Below, in pieces: positions 17,752 to 25,416 of a stretch of DNA of 64,000 bases; positions within the stretch are counted from its first letter, which is position 1, and the number at the start of each line of letters is the position of its first letter. The stretch lies in assembly GCF_005696555.1 (NCBI RefSeq), contig NZ_CP040005.1:1488001-1552000 (forward strand), read 5' to 3'. A model generated the notes under the pieces. It saw only the letters and a list, made by a program, of their open reading frames with translations. It was not told where the DNA came from and ran no database searches. This stretch comes from Actinomyces sp. oral taxon 171 str. F0337 (GTDB taxonomy: Bacteria > Actinomycetota > Actinomycetes > Actinomycetales > Actinomycetaceae). A program made the translations under genes and the position numbers.

Positions 17752-18234
17752 GTGCCATTGATGCAGTTGGTGGGTGTCAGATCCACCGATCCTGATGACG
17801 GCTTGGTCGCCGTCCTCGTCGAGGACGGCGGGCCGGCAATGCTGGCCATTCCGGTCACGGCGCACGAGGGGCTGGTTCTGCAGGCTCACGGCTCGCACAG
17901 GTCGCCGTCGTGGCCCCGGCTTCTCGATGATCTCGTCGAGGCGTTGGGTGGCCGTATCGGCCGCACTGAGCTCGACGTCGACGATGATGCGCGCATCGTC
18001 GCCAGGCTCATCGTTGAGACTCCTGCCTGTGCGAGCCAGGTGATGACGGTTGCCTGCACTCCGGGGGAGGGGTTGCTTCTGAGTGGTTACCACCGGTTCC
18101 CGGTACACGCCAGCAGCTCGCTGACGCGCCTGAGGGCTGTTGATCTCAGTGACGACCACGGCGTGGAGCGGCTTGCGCAGTGGCAGCGCATGTTGTCGGA
18201 GACTGATGGTCTGGCTGACGACACGCGGGACTGA
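17752..18234 (+). CDS. Bifunctional nuclease (BFN/DUF151) domain protein
   Basis: A 160-residue protein of the DUF151 family, called bifunctional nuclease after a plant member with RNase and DNase activity. Typical features are the N-terminal MQLVGVRS strand, VAVLVEDGGPAMLAIPVTAHEG, the LLDDLVEALGG helix and the TELDVDDDARIVARLIV strand pair. Bacterial function is not established. It starts at a GTG at 17752. Its place between two MerR genes is conserved in actinobacteria (Rv1829 in M. tuberculosis), which supports a functional tie with them. Confidence 0.82.
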   Translation: MPLMQLVGVRSTDPDDGLVAVLVEDGGPAMLAIPVTAHEGLVLQAHGSHRSPSWPRLLDDLVEALGGRIGRTELDVDDDARIVARLIVETPACASQVMTVACTPGEGLLLSGYHRFPVHASSSLTRLRAVDLSDDHGVERLAQWQRMLSETDGLADDTRD

Positions 18235-18500
18235 TGTGACTCGTGTGACTAATGTTGTGATCTATAGCACTTTTTATCACTGATGTGTCGTCGGTGCACC
18301 GGCTCCATCGCAGGCAATTGTCGGCGCTGAGGTGGTGACTGTTGACCTCAGCTAGAGATTCATGTCTGACGGCACACCGAGATGGGGCGTGCCCTTCGTT
18401 GAGCATCGCCTCAACTGGCCCTATCGTGGAGCCGTGGCCGCATGAGGCTGGCCGCCGCACCAGTTTCAGGTGTGTGTTCTTCCGGTGACAGGAGCAGGTC

Positions 18501-19079
18501 GTGAGCATGAATGAAGCCAGTGCGATAGCAAGGCCTCAGCGTACTCAGGGCATGCTGTTCGGTGACCCGCTGCCTCAGCTCGATGCGGACTCGGGCTACC
18601 GAGGGCCGGTTGCCTGCCGCGCTGCCGGTATCACGTATCGTCAGCTCGACTACTGGGCGCGTACCGGACTGGTCGAGCCGTCGATTCGAAGCGCCAAGGG
18701 ATCGGGCTCCCAGCGCCTCTACTCCTTCCGTGACATCCTGGTCCTCAAGGTTGTCAAGCGCCTCCTGGACACCGGGGTCTCGCTGCAGCAGATCCGTACG
18801 GCCGTTAGCGCCCTCCACTCCCGCGGTGTCGAGGACCTGGCTTCCATCACCCTCATGAGCGACGGCGCCTCGGTCTACGAGTGCACCTCGGCCGACGAGG
18901 TCGTTGACCTGGTCGCAGGCGGCCAGGGTGTCTTCGGTATCGCCGTGGGGCGGGTATGGCACGAGGTTGAGGGGGCGCTGGCGGATCTGCCCGTCGATCA
19001 TGCCCAGGCGCTCGGGACGCCGCTGGTCGAGGATGAGCTGGCCAAGCGTCGCGCCGCCAAGCGGCAGCAGGCCATCTGA
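18501..19079 (+). CDS. MerR-family transcriptional regulator (second of the locus)
   Basis: A 192-residue regulator. After a 35-residue lead with GMLFGDPLP, a MerR helix-turn-helix runs from YRGPVACRAAGITYRQLDYWARTGLVEPS to LYSFRDILVLKVVKRLLDTG, followed by the dimerisation helix VSLQQIRTAVSALHSRG. The rest (ITLMSDGASVYECTSADEVVDLVAGGQGVFGIAVG) matches the Rv1830-type actinobacterial family. The GTG at 18501 is preceded by an AGGAGCAGG-type site; an ATG at 18507 is an alternative. The 266 bases before it contain no other gene and probably hold its promoter. A stem-loop follows. Confidence 0.82.
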   Translation: MSMNEASAIARPQRTQGMLFGDPLPQLDADSGYRGPVACRAAGITYRQLDYWARTGLVEPSIRSAKGSGSQRLYSFRDILVLKVVKRLLDTGVSLQQIRTAVSALHSRGVEDLASITLMSDGASVYECTSADEVVDLVAGGQGVFGIAVGRVWHEVEGALADLPVDHAQALGTPLVEDELAKRRAAKRQQAI

Positions 19080-19117
19080 GCGCCGCGAGGCGCGCACCAT
19101 CAGACCGCTTGTTCGCT

Positions 19118-19149
19118 GAGGCTGGAACCGTGGAGGCGGTTCCAGCCTC
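19118..19149 (+). terminator. Stem-loop after the second MerR gene
   Basis: GAGGCTGGAACCG at 19118-19130 pairs perfectly with CGGTTCCAGCCTC at 19137-19149 around a 6-base loop: a 13-bp GC-rich stem. The following bases are not a clean T-run, but the position right after the stop fits a terminator. Confidence 0.7.
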
Positions 19150-19240
19150 ACACGTATTCTGGCTCCGTTGGTCCGACTCGTGACAGGGCGAATGCCGCTG
19201 CAGTGCAGCTCCCGGCGGCGCTCTCAGACTAGGAGGCAAG

Positions 19241-20200
19241 ATGACTGGATCTCCAACCCGTACCCTGGCCGACCTGCAGATCAGCCCCATCGGGCTGGGA
19301 GGCAACGTCTTCGGCTGGACGGCCGATGAAGCGACCTCCTTCGAGGTGCTGGACGCTTACGTGGACGGTGGTGGGAACCTCGTTGACACTGCTGACGGAT
19401 ACTCCTACTGGGCTCCGGGGAACTCAGGAGGCGAGTCGGAGACCGTTATCGGTGCTTGGCTCGCCTCGCGTCCGGTCCGTGAGCGCGTGGTTCTAGCCAC
19501 GAAGGTCTCCACCAAGCCTGACCGTGCAGGTCTGAGCGCAGACAACATCCACCGGGCGCTGGAGGAGTCGCTATCGCGTCTGCGCACCGAGGTCATTGAT
19601 ATCTACTACGCCCACTTCGACGATGAGTCCACTCCGATGGAGGAGACAGTCGCCGCATTTGAGGATGCCCGCCTTGCAGGCAGGATCCGGCATGTGGGGT
19701 TGTCCAACTACACGCCCGAGCGCATCCGGCAGTGGTTCGCCATCGCCGACTCCCAGGGGAGCGCCCGACCCATCGTCCTTCAGCCCCACTACAACCTTCT
19801 CCACCGCGATGACGTCGAAGGCCCTGGCGCCAGGGGACAGGTGGCGGCCGAGCTCGGCATGGGGCTCATGCCCTACTTCGCTCTGGCGGCCGGTTTCCTC
19901 ACGGGAAAGTACCGCCGAGATGAGACGATCGACGGCGACCGGGCTGGAATGGTTGCCGACTATCAGCGGCCGGAGTGCTATGACGTCGTTGAAACCGTCG
20001 TCAGGGTGGCGGCGGATCACGGGGTGGAGCCCGCAGCCGTGGCGCTGGCCTGGCTGCGTGATCGTCCCGGTGTCACTGCTCCGTTGGCGTCGGCGCGCAA
20101 TCTGAGCCAGCTGCGGCCGATCATGGATGCTCTGGACCTCGAGATCAGTGACGATGAGGCCCGAGCTCTCACCCGGGTCTCCGATGCCGCGCGGTCCTGA
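19241..20200 (+). CDS. Aldo/keto reductase
   Basis: A 319-residue (beta/alpha)8 NADPH oxidoreductase. Catalytic residues typical of the superfamily can be seen: Asp-Tyr in NLVDTADGYSY, Lys in VVLATKVSTKP and His in YYAHFDDES. The cofactor region near the C-terminus reads VTAPLASARNLSQL in place of the more usual IPGARNxxQ. Members of this YajO/AKR11-like group reduce aldehydes or sugar-derived ketones; the substrate cannot be read from sequence. The ATG at 19241 has AGGAGG-type sequence (ctaggaggcaag) at 19230-19239. It converges on the Hsp70 gene with 23 bases between. Confidence 0.88.
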   Translation: MTGSPTRTLADLQISPIGLGGNVFGWTADEATSFEVLDAYVDGGGNLVDTADGYSYWAPGNSGGESETVIGAWLASRPVRERVVLATKVSTKPDRAGLSADNIHRALEESLSRLRTEVIDIYYAHFDDESTPMEETVAAFEDARLAGRIRHVGLSNYTPERIRQWFAIADSQGSARPIVLQPHYNLLHRDDVEGPGARGQVAAELGMGLMPYFALAAGFLTGKYRRDETIDGDRAGMVADYQRPECYDVVETVVRVAADHGVEPAAVALAWLRDRPGVTAPLASARNLSQLRPIMDALDLEISDDEARALTRVSDAARS

Positions 20201-20223
20201 CCCGCTGTGGGGGCCGCCGGCAC

Positions 20224-21825
20224 CTACTGGGTACGCCTGCCCAGAACGTAACGGCGGCTGTATCCGTCGGTGAGGTCGGTGATGGTGACGCGAACCAGAC
20301 CTGCCTCATCGACGCGGTAGTGCTCCTGGATCCGCGGACCGTGATCGCGCCGTTCCACCGAGTAGGTTCTCAGCTCCTGGTCGTCGACGTTCCGAAGTGA
20401 GGACTCGAAGGGGAAGACGATGTCCTGGTAGGGAGCGATCTCGCCGCGAGGCTCGCCGCCCTCGTCGACACCGGCGCACTCCACGAAGCGGTACCAGCCA
20501 ATGTTGTGCGCCGCATCGTACTCGCGGGTCAGTACCGTTCCCTCCCGACCACCGGGTGAGGCCTGGACGGACTCGGGGCTGAGGAGCGCGTCGAAGGTGA
20601 GGCGGTGCCCGCCGTCGGCCTCGCGGAAGACGCCGAAACCCCGCGAGAGCCGGTCGGTGAGGTCGTAGTCGCTGGTGCGGTCCGCCGCGATCGCCAGGCC
20701 GATGGCGGTGGAGGCCCCCGGGTAGGGGGAGCGGTGAACCCGACGACCGAAGCGCTCCCGCAGGAGCCGGGGCACCAGCGGCAGACCGGAAGCGCCGCCG
20801 ACCAGGTAGACGCCCGCGATGTCGGTCAGGTCCGGGCTCCCGTCATCCAGCCTGCCGACCAGAGGCGCCATCGTGCCCAAGGACCGCTCAATGAGCGGTG
20901 TGCAGGTCTGGTACAGGTCGGCCACAGGCAGGACGACGTCCTGACCCCTCAGGATGACGAGCACCCGTCGGCTCTGAGGAGTGAGGTGCTCCTTGGCGTC
21001 CCGGCACTGATCCAGCAGATCGTCGAGCTCGGTGGCGGAGAGGTCCTCCTCGGTGATACCCGCCCTGCTCAGGGCCATTGTGGCCATGAGCAGATCGACG
21101 TCGTCCCCGCCGAGGTCTCCTAGGCCGTGAGAGGCCAGCACCTCGTGAGAAGTGCCGACGACGTCGACCAGTGAGGTGTCGAAGGTGCCGCCGCCCAGGT
21201 CGTAGACCAGGACCCGGGTACGTCTGGAGGAGACGGTGGTCGCCTTGCGGTGCGTGTACTCGAAGCCGGCTGCACTGGGCTCGTTGAGCATCGCGGCGAC
21301 ACGGAAACCGGCCTGCTGGAAGGCCTCAAGAGTCAGGAGGCGTTGAGCCCCGTAGGCGTGTGCGGGTACGGCGACAACCACTCGGGCGCGTGCGATGTCA
21401 ATGCCCCGCTCAGTGAGCTCGGCTTCAAGGTGACGCAGGTAGCTGGTGAGAACCTCCAAAACGGAGAAGGTCTGGTCTCCCAGCCGTACCGGTGTCGAGG
21501 CCGTCAAGGTGGGGGAGGCCAGAACTCGTTTGAGACTGCGCAGCAACGGAGCCCCCTGGTGAGCGGCCTGCCTGGCAGCGAAGCCATGGATGAGCACGCC
21601 TTCGTGCAGTGCTGTCAGTGAGGGGATGAAGTCGTGCTCGTCGCCATGCTCGTCGGTGAAGCTGATAACGGGGTAGTTCCCCCGATCAGCGCGTGCGACG
21701 ACGGTGCGTGTCGTCCCCAGGTCGATGCCCAGATCGATGTCCGTTGCCGACTCGGAGTCGATCCCCTGATCGGGGAGGGTGCCGCTGCCAATGCCGTCCA
21801 GGCTCTTCATGGTGTCCGCTGCCAT
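20224..21825 (-). CDS. Hsp70-family protein (DnaK-like ATPase)
   Basis: A 533-residue protein whose first 390 residues are an Hsp70/actin-fold ATPase: phosphate-1 LGIDLGTTRTVVA, VVAVPAHA, NEPSAAGFEY, phosphate-2 VYDLGGGTFDTSLVDV, and adenosine motif VYLVGGASGLPLVPRLL. Unlike DnaK (about 620 residues) the C-terminal part is short (about 130 residues) with a degraded beta-sandwich-like region and no EEVD-type or helical lid. It is not in a dnaK-grpE-dnaJ operon. Such lone Hsp70 relatives are frequent in actinobacteria; partner and substrate are unknown. Start at 21825, with an internal ATG five codons on as alternative. Confidence 0.82.
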   Translation of the reverse strand: MAADTMKSLDGIGSGTLPDQGIDSESATDIDLGIDLGTTRTVVARADRGNYPVISFTDEHGDEHDFIPSLTALHEGVLIHGFAARQAAHQGAPLLRSLKRVLASPTLTASTPVRLGDQTFSVLEVLTSYLRHLEAELTERGIDIARARVVVAVPAHAYGAQRLLTLEAFQQAGFRVAAMLNEPSAAGFEYTHRKATTVSSRRTRVLVYDLGGGTFDTSLVDVVGTSHEVLASHGLGDLGGDDVDLLMATMALSRAGITEEDLSATELDDLLDQCRDAKEHLTPQSRRVLVILRGQDVVLPVADLYQTCTPLIERSLGTMAPLVGRLDDGSPDLTDIAGVYLVGGASGLPLVPRLLRERFGRRVHRSPYPGASTAIGLAIAADRTSDYDLTDRLSRGFGVFREADGGHRLTFDALLSPESVQASPGGREGTVLTREYDAAHNIGWYRFVECAGVDEGGEPRGEIAPYQDIVFPFESSLRNVDDQELRTYSVERRDHGPRIQEHYRVDEAGLVRVTITDLTDGYSRRYVLGRRTQ

Positions 21826-22133
21826 ACGGTGACCCTATCGTGACGGGCCCCTCTTTCTGGGGTAAGCCACCATGTCAAGAGGTACTTGTGGAACGTGACA
21901 ATTGGCTCAGCGGCTTCGTCCCAAAGATGGGACGAAAGACCGTGTTGCTGGGGAGCGGTCATGATGCGCTTATGAGGCGCCGGGAACCGGCGAGAGGCTT
22001 GTATGCGATTGGTTAGGCAGCAGGGGGGTCGGCGGGTAACAATACTGGTGGGTTGCGCTCACGCGACCCGCGCCTCCACGGCCGCCTGCGAGGGCAGTCG
22101 AGAGGGTTACCCACATCTCCCATCGGGAACGGT
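21826..22133. other. Divergent control region between the Hsp70 gene and pit
   Basis: About 308 bases. The only clear structure is an inverted repeat, TTCGTCCC (21915-21922) and GGGACGAA (21929-21936) with a 6-base spacer. A GTAACAATACT stretch at about 22037-22047 could be a -10 region for pit. No coding sequence was recognised. Confidence 0.4.
21915..21936. promoter_or_regulatory. Perfect 8-bp inverted repeat, candidate operator or hairpin
   Basis: TTCGTCCC and GGGACGAA flank AAAGAT. It lies 90 bases upstream of the Hsp70 start and about 200 bases upstream of pit. It does not match the HspR (HAIR) or Pho box consensus as I know them. Confidence 0.4.
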
Positions 22134-23372
22134 ATGAGCACCATTCTCTTCCTCGTGATCGTTGTCGTCGTGACGGCCCTCGTCTTCGACTTCACGAACG
22201 GTTTCCACGACTCGTCCAATGCGATGGCGACGTCGGTGGCGACAGGCGCCTTCACACCCAGAAAAGCGGTTCTGGTCGCCGCCGTGCTCAACGTGATCGG
22301 CGCTTGCCTGTCGACAGAGGTCTCCAAGACGATCTCTCATGGGATGTTCGATGACACGGTGATCGAGGCGGCGCCGGCCATGATCTTCGCGGGTCTGGCC
22401 GGCGCCATCCTGTGGAACCTGGCGACCTGGTTGTTCGGACTGCCGTCGTCGTCGTCCCATGCGCTGTTCGGAGGACTCATCGGAGCGGTCGTGGTGGCGG
22501 CCGGGGTCCAGGGAGTCCATTGGGGGACAGTGATCTCCAAGATCATTCTGCCCGCCGTCATCGCACCGGTTGTGGCCGGGGTGGCGGCCGCACTGGCCAC
22601 AGCGCTGGCCTACCGCATCGCGCATCCGACCAATCCGTACTCCGAGAGGCTCTTCCGCAACAGTCAGCGGGTCACCGCATCGCTGGTGGCTCTGTCCCAT
22701 GGCACGTCTGATGGGCAGAAGACCATGGGGGTCATTACGCTGGTGCTTGTGGCCGGCGGCTACCAGGAGGCCGGTACTGGACCCCACTGGTGGGTCATCG
22801 CCGCAGCGGGCCTTGCCATCGGTCTGGGCACCTATTCGGGCGGGTGGCGCATCATGCGCACCATGGGGCGTGGACTGGTGCATGTCGAGGCGCCTCAGGG
22901 CTTCGCCTCCGAAACCGCCTCGACGGTGGCGATCCTGGCCTCCTCCCATCTGGGTTTTGCGCTGTCCACCACCCATATCTGCACCGGGTCGATCCTGGGC
23001 TCAGGGATCGGCCGAGGCACCAAGGTGTCCTGGAGGACTGCCGGCAAGATGGGGATCGCCTGGCTGGTGACGCTTCCGTGCTCAGGTCTGGTGGGGGCCG
23101 CCACGTCCTATGTCGCAGTCAAGGGCGGGGTGCCGGGGACGATCGCCGTCATCTGTCTGCTCATCCTCGGAGCTTTGGCGATCATCCGGCAGGCGGGGCA
23201 CAACCGGGTGGATTTCTCCAACGTCAATGACGCCTCCGAGGTCGTCGTCGTCAAGCAGGATCCGGAGCTGGGACGTGAACCGTTGACGCTGGACGAGGTG
23301 CGTTCCGAGATCGTCAACGGCGCGACGGACGAGGACAGCACACGTAGGATGACGACAGGATCCATGGCATGA
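22134..23372 (+). CDS. pit: PiT-family inorganic phosphate permease
   Basis: A 412-residue membrane protein that imports phosphate, usually as a metal-phosphate complex driven by protons. Both halves show the PiT duplicated signature: FDFTNGFHDSSNAMATSVATGAF at the start, and ALSHGTSDGQKTMGVI in the middle. Ten or so hydrophobic segments span the length, with GLPSSSSHALFGGLIGA and FALSTTHICTGSILGSG as the paired re-entrant motifs. The ATG at 22134 directly precedes the first helix. It overlaps the next small membrane gene by 4 bases (ATGA), so both are made together. Confidence 0.93.
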   Translation: MSTILFLVIVVVVTALVFDFTNGFHDSSNAMATSVATGAFTPRKAVLVAAVLNVIGACLSTEVSKTISHGMFDDTVIEAAPAMIFAGLAGAILWNLATWLFGLPSSSSHALFGGLIGAVVVAAGVQGVHWGTVISKIILPAVIAPVVAGVAAALATALAYRIAHPTNPYSERLFRNSQRVTASLVALSHGTSDGQKTMGVITLVLVAGGYQEAGTGPHWWVIAAAGLAIGLGTYSGGWRIMRTMGRGLVHVEAPQGFASETASTVAILASSHLGFALSTTHICTGSILGSGIGRGTKVSWRTAGKMGIAWLVTLPCSGLVGAATSYVAVKGGVPGTIAVICLLILGALAIIRQAGHNRVDFSNVNDASEVVVVKQDPELGREPLTLDEVRSEIVNGATDEDSTRRMTTGSMA

Positions 23373-23614
23373 CCGGTATGGTGATCGACTGGGGCTCACT
23401 GTGGCTGGTGGCGTCACTGACGGTACTGGGTACCGTCTTCATCCTCACCATCTGCTCGCTGGCGGCTCGCATGCTGGCCACCGTGCACGCCAAGCATGAG
23501 GCCGGCGAGGTCGAGGGGGCGCGCCTGGCCCAGGTTCTTGCAGGTGTTTTCATCGCCATTGCCGCCGTGATCGCATTGTTCGGTCTGTGGCTCATCGTCC
23601 CTTACTTCCACTGA
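23369..23614 (+). CDS. Small two-helix membrane protein coupled to pit
   Basis: An 81-residue protein with two predicted transmembrane helices (about 10-32, with VASLTVLGTVFILTICSLAA, and about 55-78, with LAGVFIAIAAVIALFGLWLIV) joined by a charged loop rich in His, Lys and Glu (ATVHAKHEAGEVEGAR). I do not recognise a named family. It starts within the last codons of pit (ATGA overlap), so translational coupling suggests an accessory role for the phosphate permease; that role is inference. Confidence 0.7.
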   Translation: MTGMVIDWGSLWLVASLTVLGTVFILTICSLAARMLATVHAKHEAGEVEGARLAQVLAGVFIAIAAVIALFGLWLIVPYFH

Positions 23615-23658
23615 TGAACTATTCCAGCACACAACAGTGGTCCTGCTAACATCCGATC

Positions 23659-25191
23659 GTGACTGAGGACCTCAAGGACCTGGCCCTGGATGCGATTGCT
23701 GCTTCTGCGGCGGCCGACGACCCGGACTATCCGCGCTTCCACGTCGTCCCACCGGTGGGGCGACTCAACGATCCCAATGGGCTGCTCGTCGACGGCGACA
23801 CCTACCACGCCTTCTACCAGTTCAGTCCCTTCCATCCTCACCGCAAGCTGGTCTACTGGGGGCACTCCTCCTCGACAGACCTGCTGCACTGGCGCCACCA
23901 TGCGCCCGCCGTCATTCCGGACTCCTCCTACGACTGCTCGGGGGCCTACTCCGGCAACGCGATCGTGCTGGAGGGGACCGAGCTCGACGGCGCAGCCGCT
24001 CAGGTCCCCTACCATCTCTTCTACACCGGGAACCTCAAGGACCCGGTCACCGACGAGCGCACCGCCAGCCAGTGCCTGGTGACCAGTGGCGACCTGACCG
24101 ACTTCATCAAGTGGCCCGGCAACCCCCTCATCCCCACCCACGCCGAGGGCTACACGGTCCACTACCGCGACCCGCAGGTCTTCCGGGATCCTGACCGGCC
24201 GGGGGAGTACCGAATGCTCATCGGGGTCCAGCGCGCCGACGAGACTGGTGCCGCAGTCCTGTACCGTTCCCGGAACCTGGTCTCCTGGGAGCTTGAGGGA
24301 GAGCTGAGATTTCCCGGAGCAGGAGGCGCCTTCGACTCCTTCGGGTACATGTGGGAGTGCCCCGGCCTGGTGCGACTGAAGGACGAGGACACCGGTGAGG
24401 ACTGGGACGTTCTCTTCTGGTGCCCGCAGGGCATCGAGCCTGATCGGGAGGGCTTTGAGAACATCTTCCCCTGCGTCTACACGGTGGGTCACCTCGTGGG
24501 TACTGAGCTGCGAGGGACTGGCGGGGTCTTCTACGAGGTCGACCGGGGCTTCGAGTTCTACGCCCCTCAAATCTTCGCCCGGCGCCCCTCCGAATCGGGG
24601 CCGGTGCTGCTGACCGGGTGGGCGGGCAACGCCTCGGAGGACGACCAGCCCTCCATCGAGACCGGACAGTGGGTCCATGCCCTCAACCTTCCTCGGATGC
24701 TGAGTCTCAAGGCCGGCCGACTCATCCAGCGCCCTGCTGCCTCGCTCCCGTATGACGCCGGTGACCCCACTGTCGCGGGTGAGTGCTTGAAGGCGGGCAG
24801 CTATAAGGTCGACAACCTGAACGGGCACCGAAGCTGGCAGCTGCGCCTGGAGGCGGATGCTGAGCGGACCACGGGACCATGGGGAGTGCGGATCGGTTCG
24901 GATGCCTCGCACGTGGACATCACCCTGGACGAGCAGGTGCTCCGGGTGGATCGCTCCACCTCCCGCTATACCCAGCACGGTTCCATGCGTGCAGTGACAC
25001 TTCCTGAAGGATGTGAGCCGGTGCTGGAGATCATTCACGACCGCTCGCTGACCGAGGTCTTCGTTGGCGACGGGGCGCTGGTCCTCACACTGCGCAGCTT
25101 CGTCGACATCAACAGCTCGGGAACGCGGCTGATGGTGGAGGGGAGCCTCGCGCTGACAACCGGCAGCACGAGGACTTTCATGCCGTCCTGA
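23659..25191 (+). CDS. scrB: Glycoside hydrolase family 32, sucrose(-6-phosphate) hydrolase
   Basis: Cleaves sucrose-6-phosphate (or sucrose) to glucose(-6-phosphate) and fructose. The 510-residue protein has the GH32 five-blade propeller and C-terminal beta-sandwich. Catalytic motifs are intact: nucleophile Asp38 in RLNDPNG, transition-state Asp171 in RDPQVF and acid/base Glu233 in WECPG. There is no signal peptide, so it is cytosolic, which fits a partner of the PTS transporter that follows. The start is a GTG at 23659, immediately followed by TEDLKDLALDAI. The substrate is inferred from the adjoining EIIBCA and LacI genes; a fructan role is less likely inside the cell. Confidence 0.92.
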   Translation: MTEDLKDLALDAIAASAAADDPDYPRFHVVPPVGRLNDPNGLLVDGDTYHAFYQFSPFHPHRKLVYWGHSSSTDLLHWRHHAPAVIPDSSYDCSGAYSGNAIVLEGTELDGAAAQVPYHLFYTGNLKDPVTDERTASQCLVTSGDLTDFIKWPGNPLIPTHAEGYTVHYRDPQVFRDPDRPGEYRMLIGVQRADETGAAVLYRSRNLVSWELEGELRFPGAGGAFDSFGYMWECPGLVRLKDEDTGEDWDVLFWCPQGIEPDREGFENIFPCVYTVGHLVGTELRGTGGVFYEVDRGFEFYAPQIFARRPSESGPVLLTGWAGNASEDDQPSIETGQWVHALNLPRMLSLKAGRLIQRPAASLPYDAGDPTVAGECLKAGSYKVDNLNGHRSWQLRLEADAERTTGPWGVRIGSDASHVDITLDEQVLRVDRSTSRYTQHGSMRAVTLPEGCEPVLEIIHDRSLTEVFVGDGALVLTLRSFVDINSSGTRLMVEGSLALTTGSTRTFMPS

Positions 25192-25276
25192 ATTCTTCTC
25201 AACCTCGCGCCATGACAGAAGCAAAAGGCTCCTGAGCAGGGCGAGGACAGGAAATTGACCAGGCCCCTCTCTCCGG

Positions 25277-25305
25277 TTGCAGGGTGCTCTAACTCACTGT
25301 AATGT
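25277..25305 (+). promoter_or_regulatory. Candidate promoter of the sucrose PTS gene
   Basis: TTGCAG (25277-25282) and TAATGT (25300-25305) are separated by exactly 17 bases, a good housekeeping-type promoter for a high-GC actinobacterium. It leaves an untranslated leader of about 105 bases before the GTG start. Confidence 0.55.
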
Positions 25306-25322
25306 GACTATCGATTGACACA
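25303..25322 (+). promoter_or_regulatory. Candidate LacI-type operator for the sucrose regulator
   Basis: TGTGACTATCGATTGACACA is an imperfect palindrome (16 of 20 positions symmetric) centred on CG within ATCGAT, as LacI-family operators usually are. It overlaps the -10 element and start region of the candidate scrA promoter, a good position for repression by the adjacent LacI-family protein. Confidence 0.45.
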
Positions 25323-25416
25323 GGTGTGGCCGCAGGGAGTCAGCGATGTTCCCGACCGATGGGTCTCCCCGCCCTCTCAGGTGCTGCGGTCCCATCACGA
25401 GAAAGGAAACCCTCGG

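Noticed and set aside
23602..25224. A 540-codon open frame antisense to the GH32 gene
   Set aside because: Runs exactly opposite an intact hydrolase with all catalytic residues; no protein features of its own.
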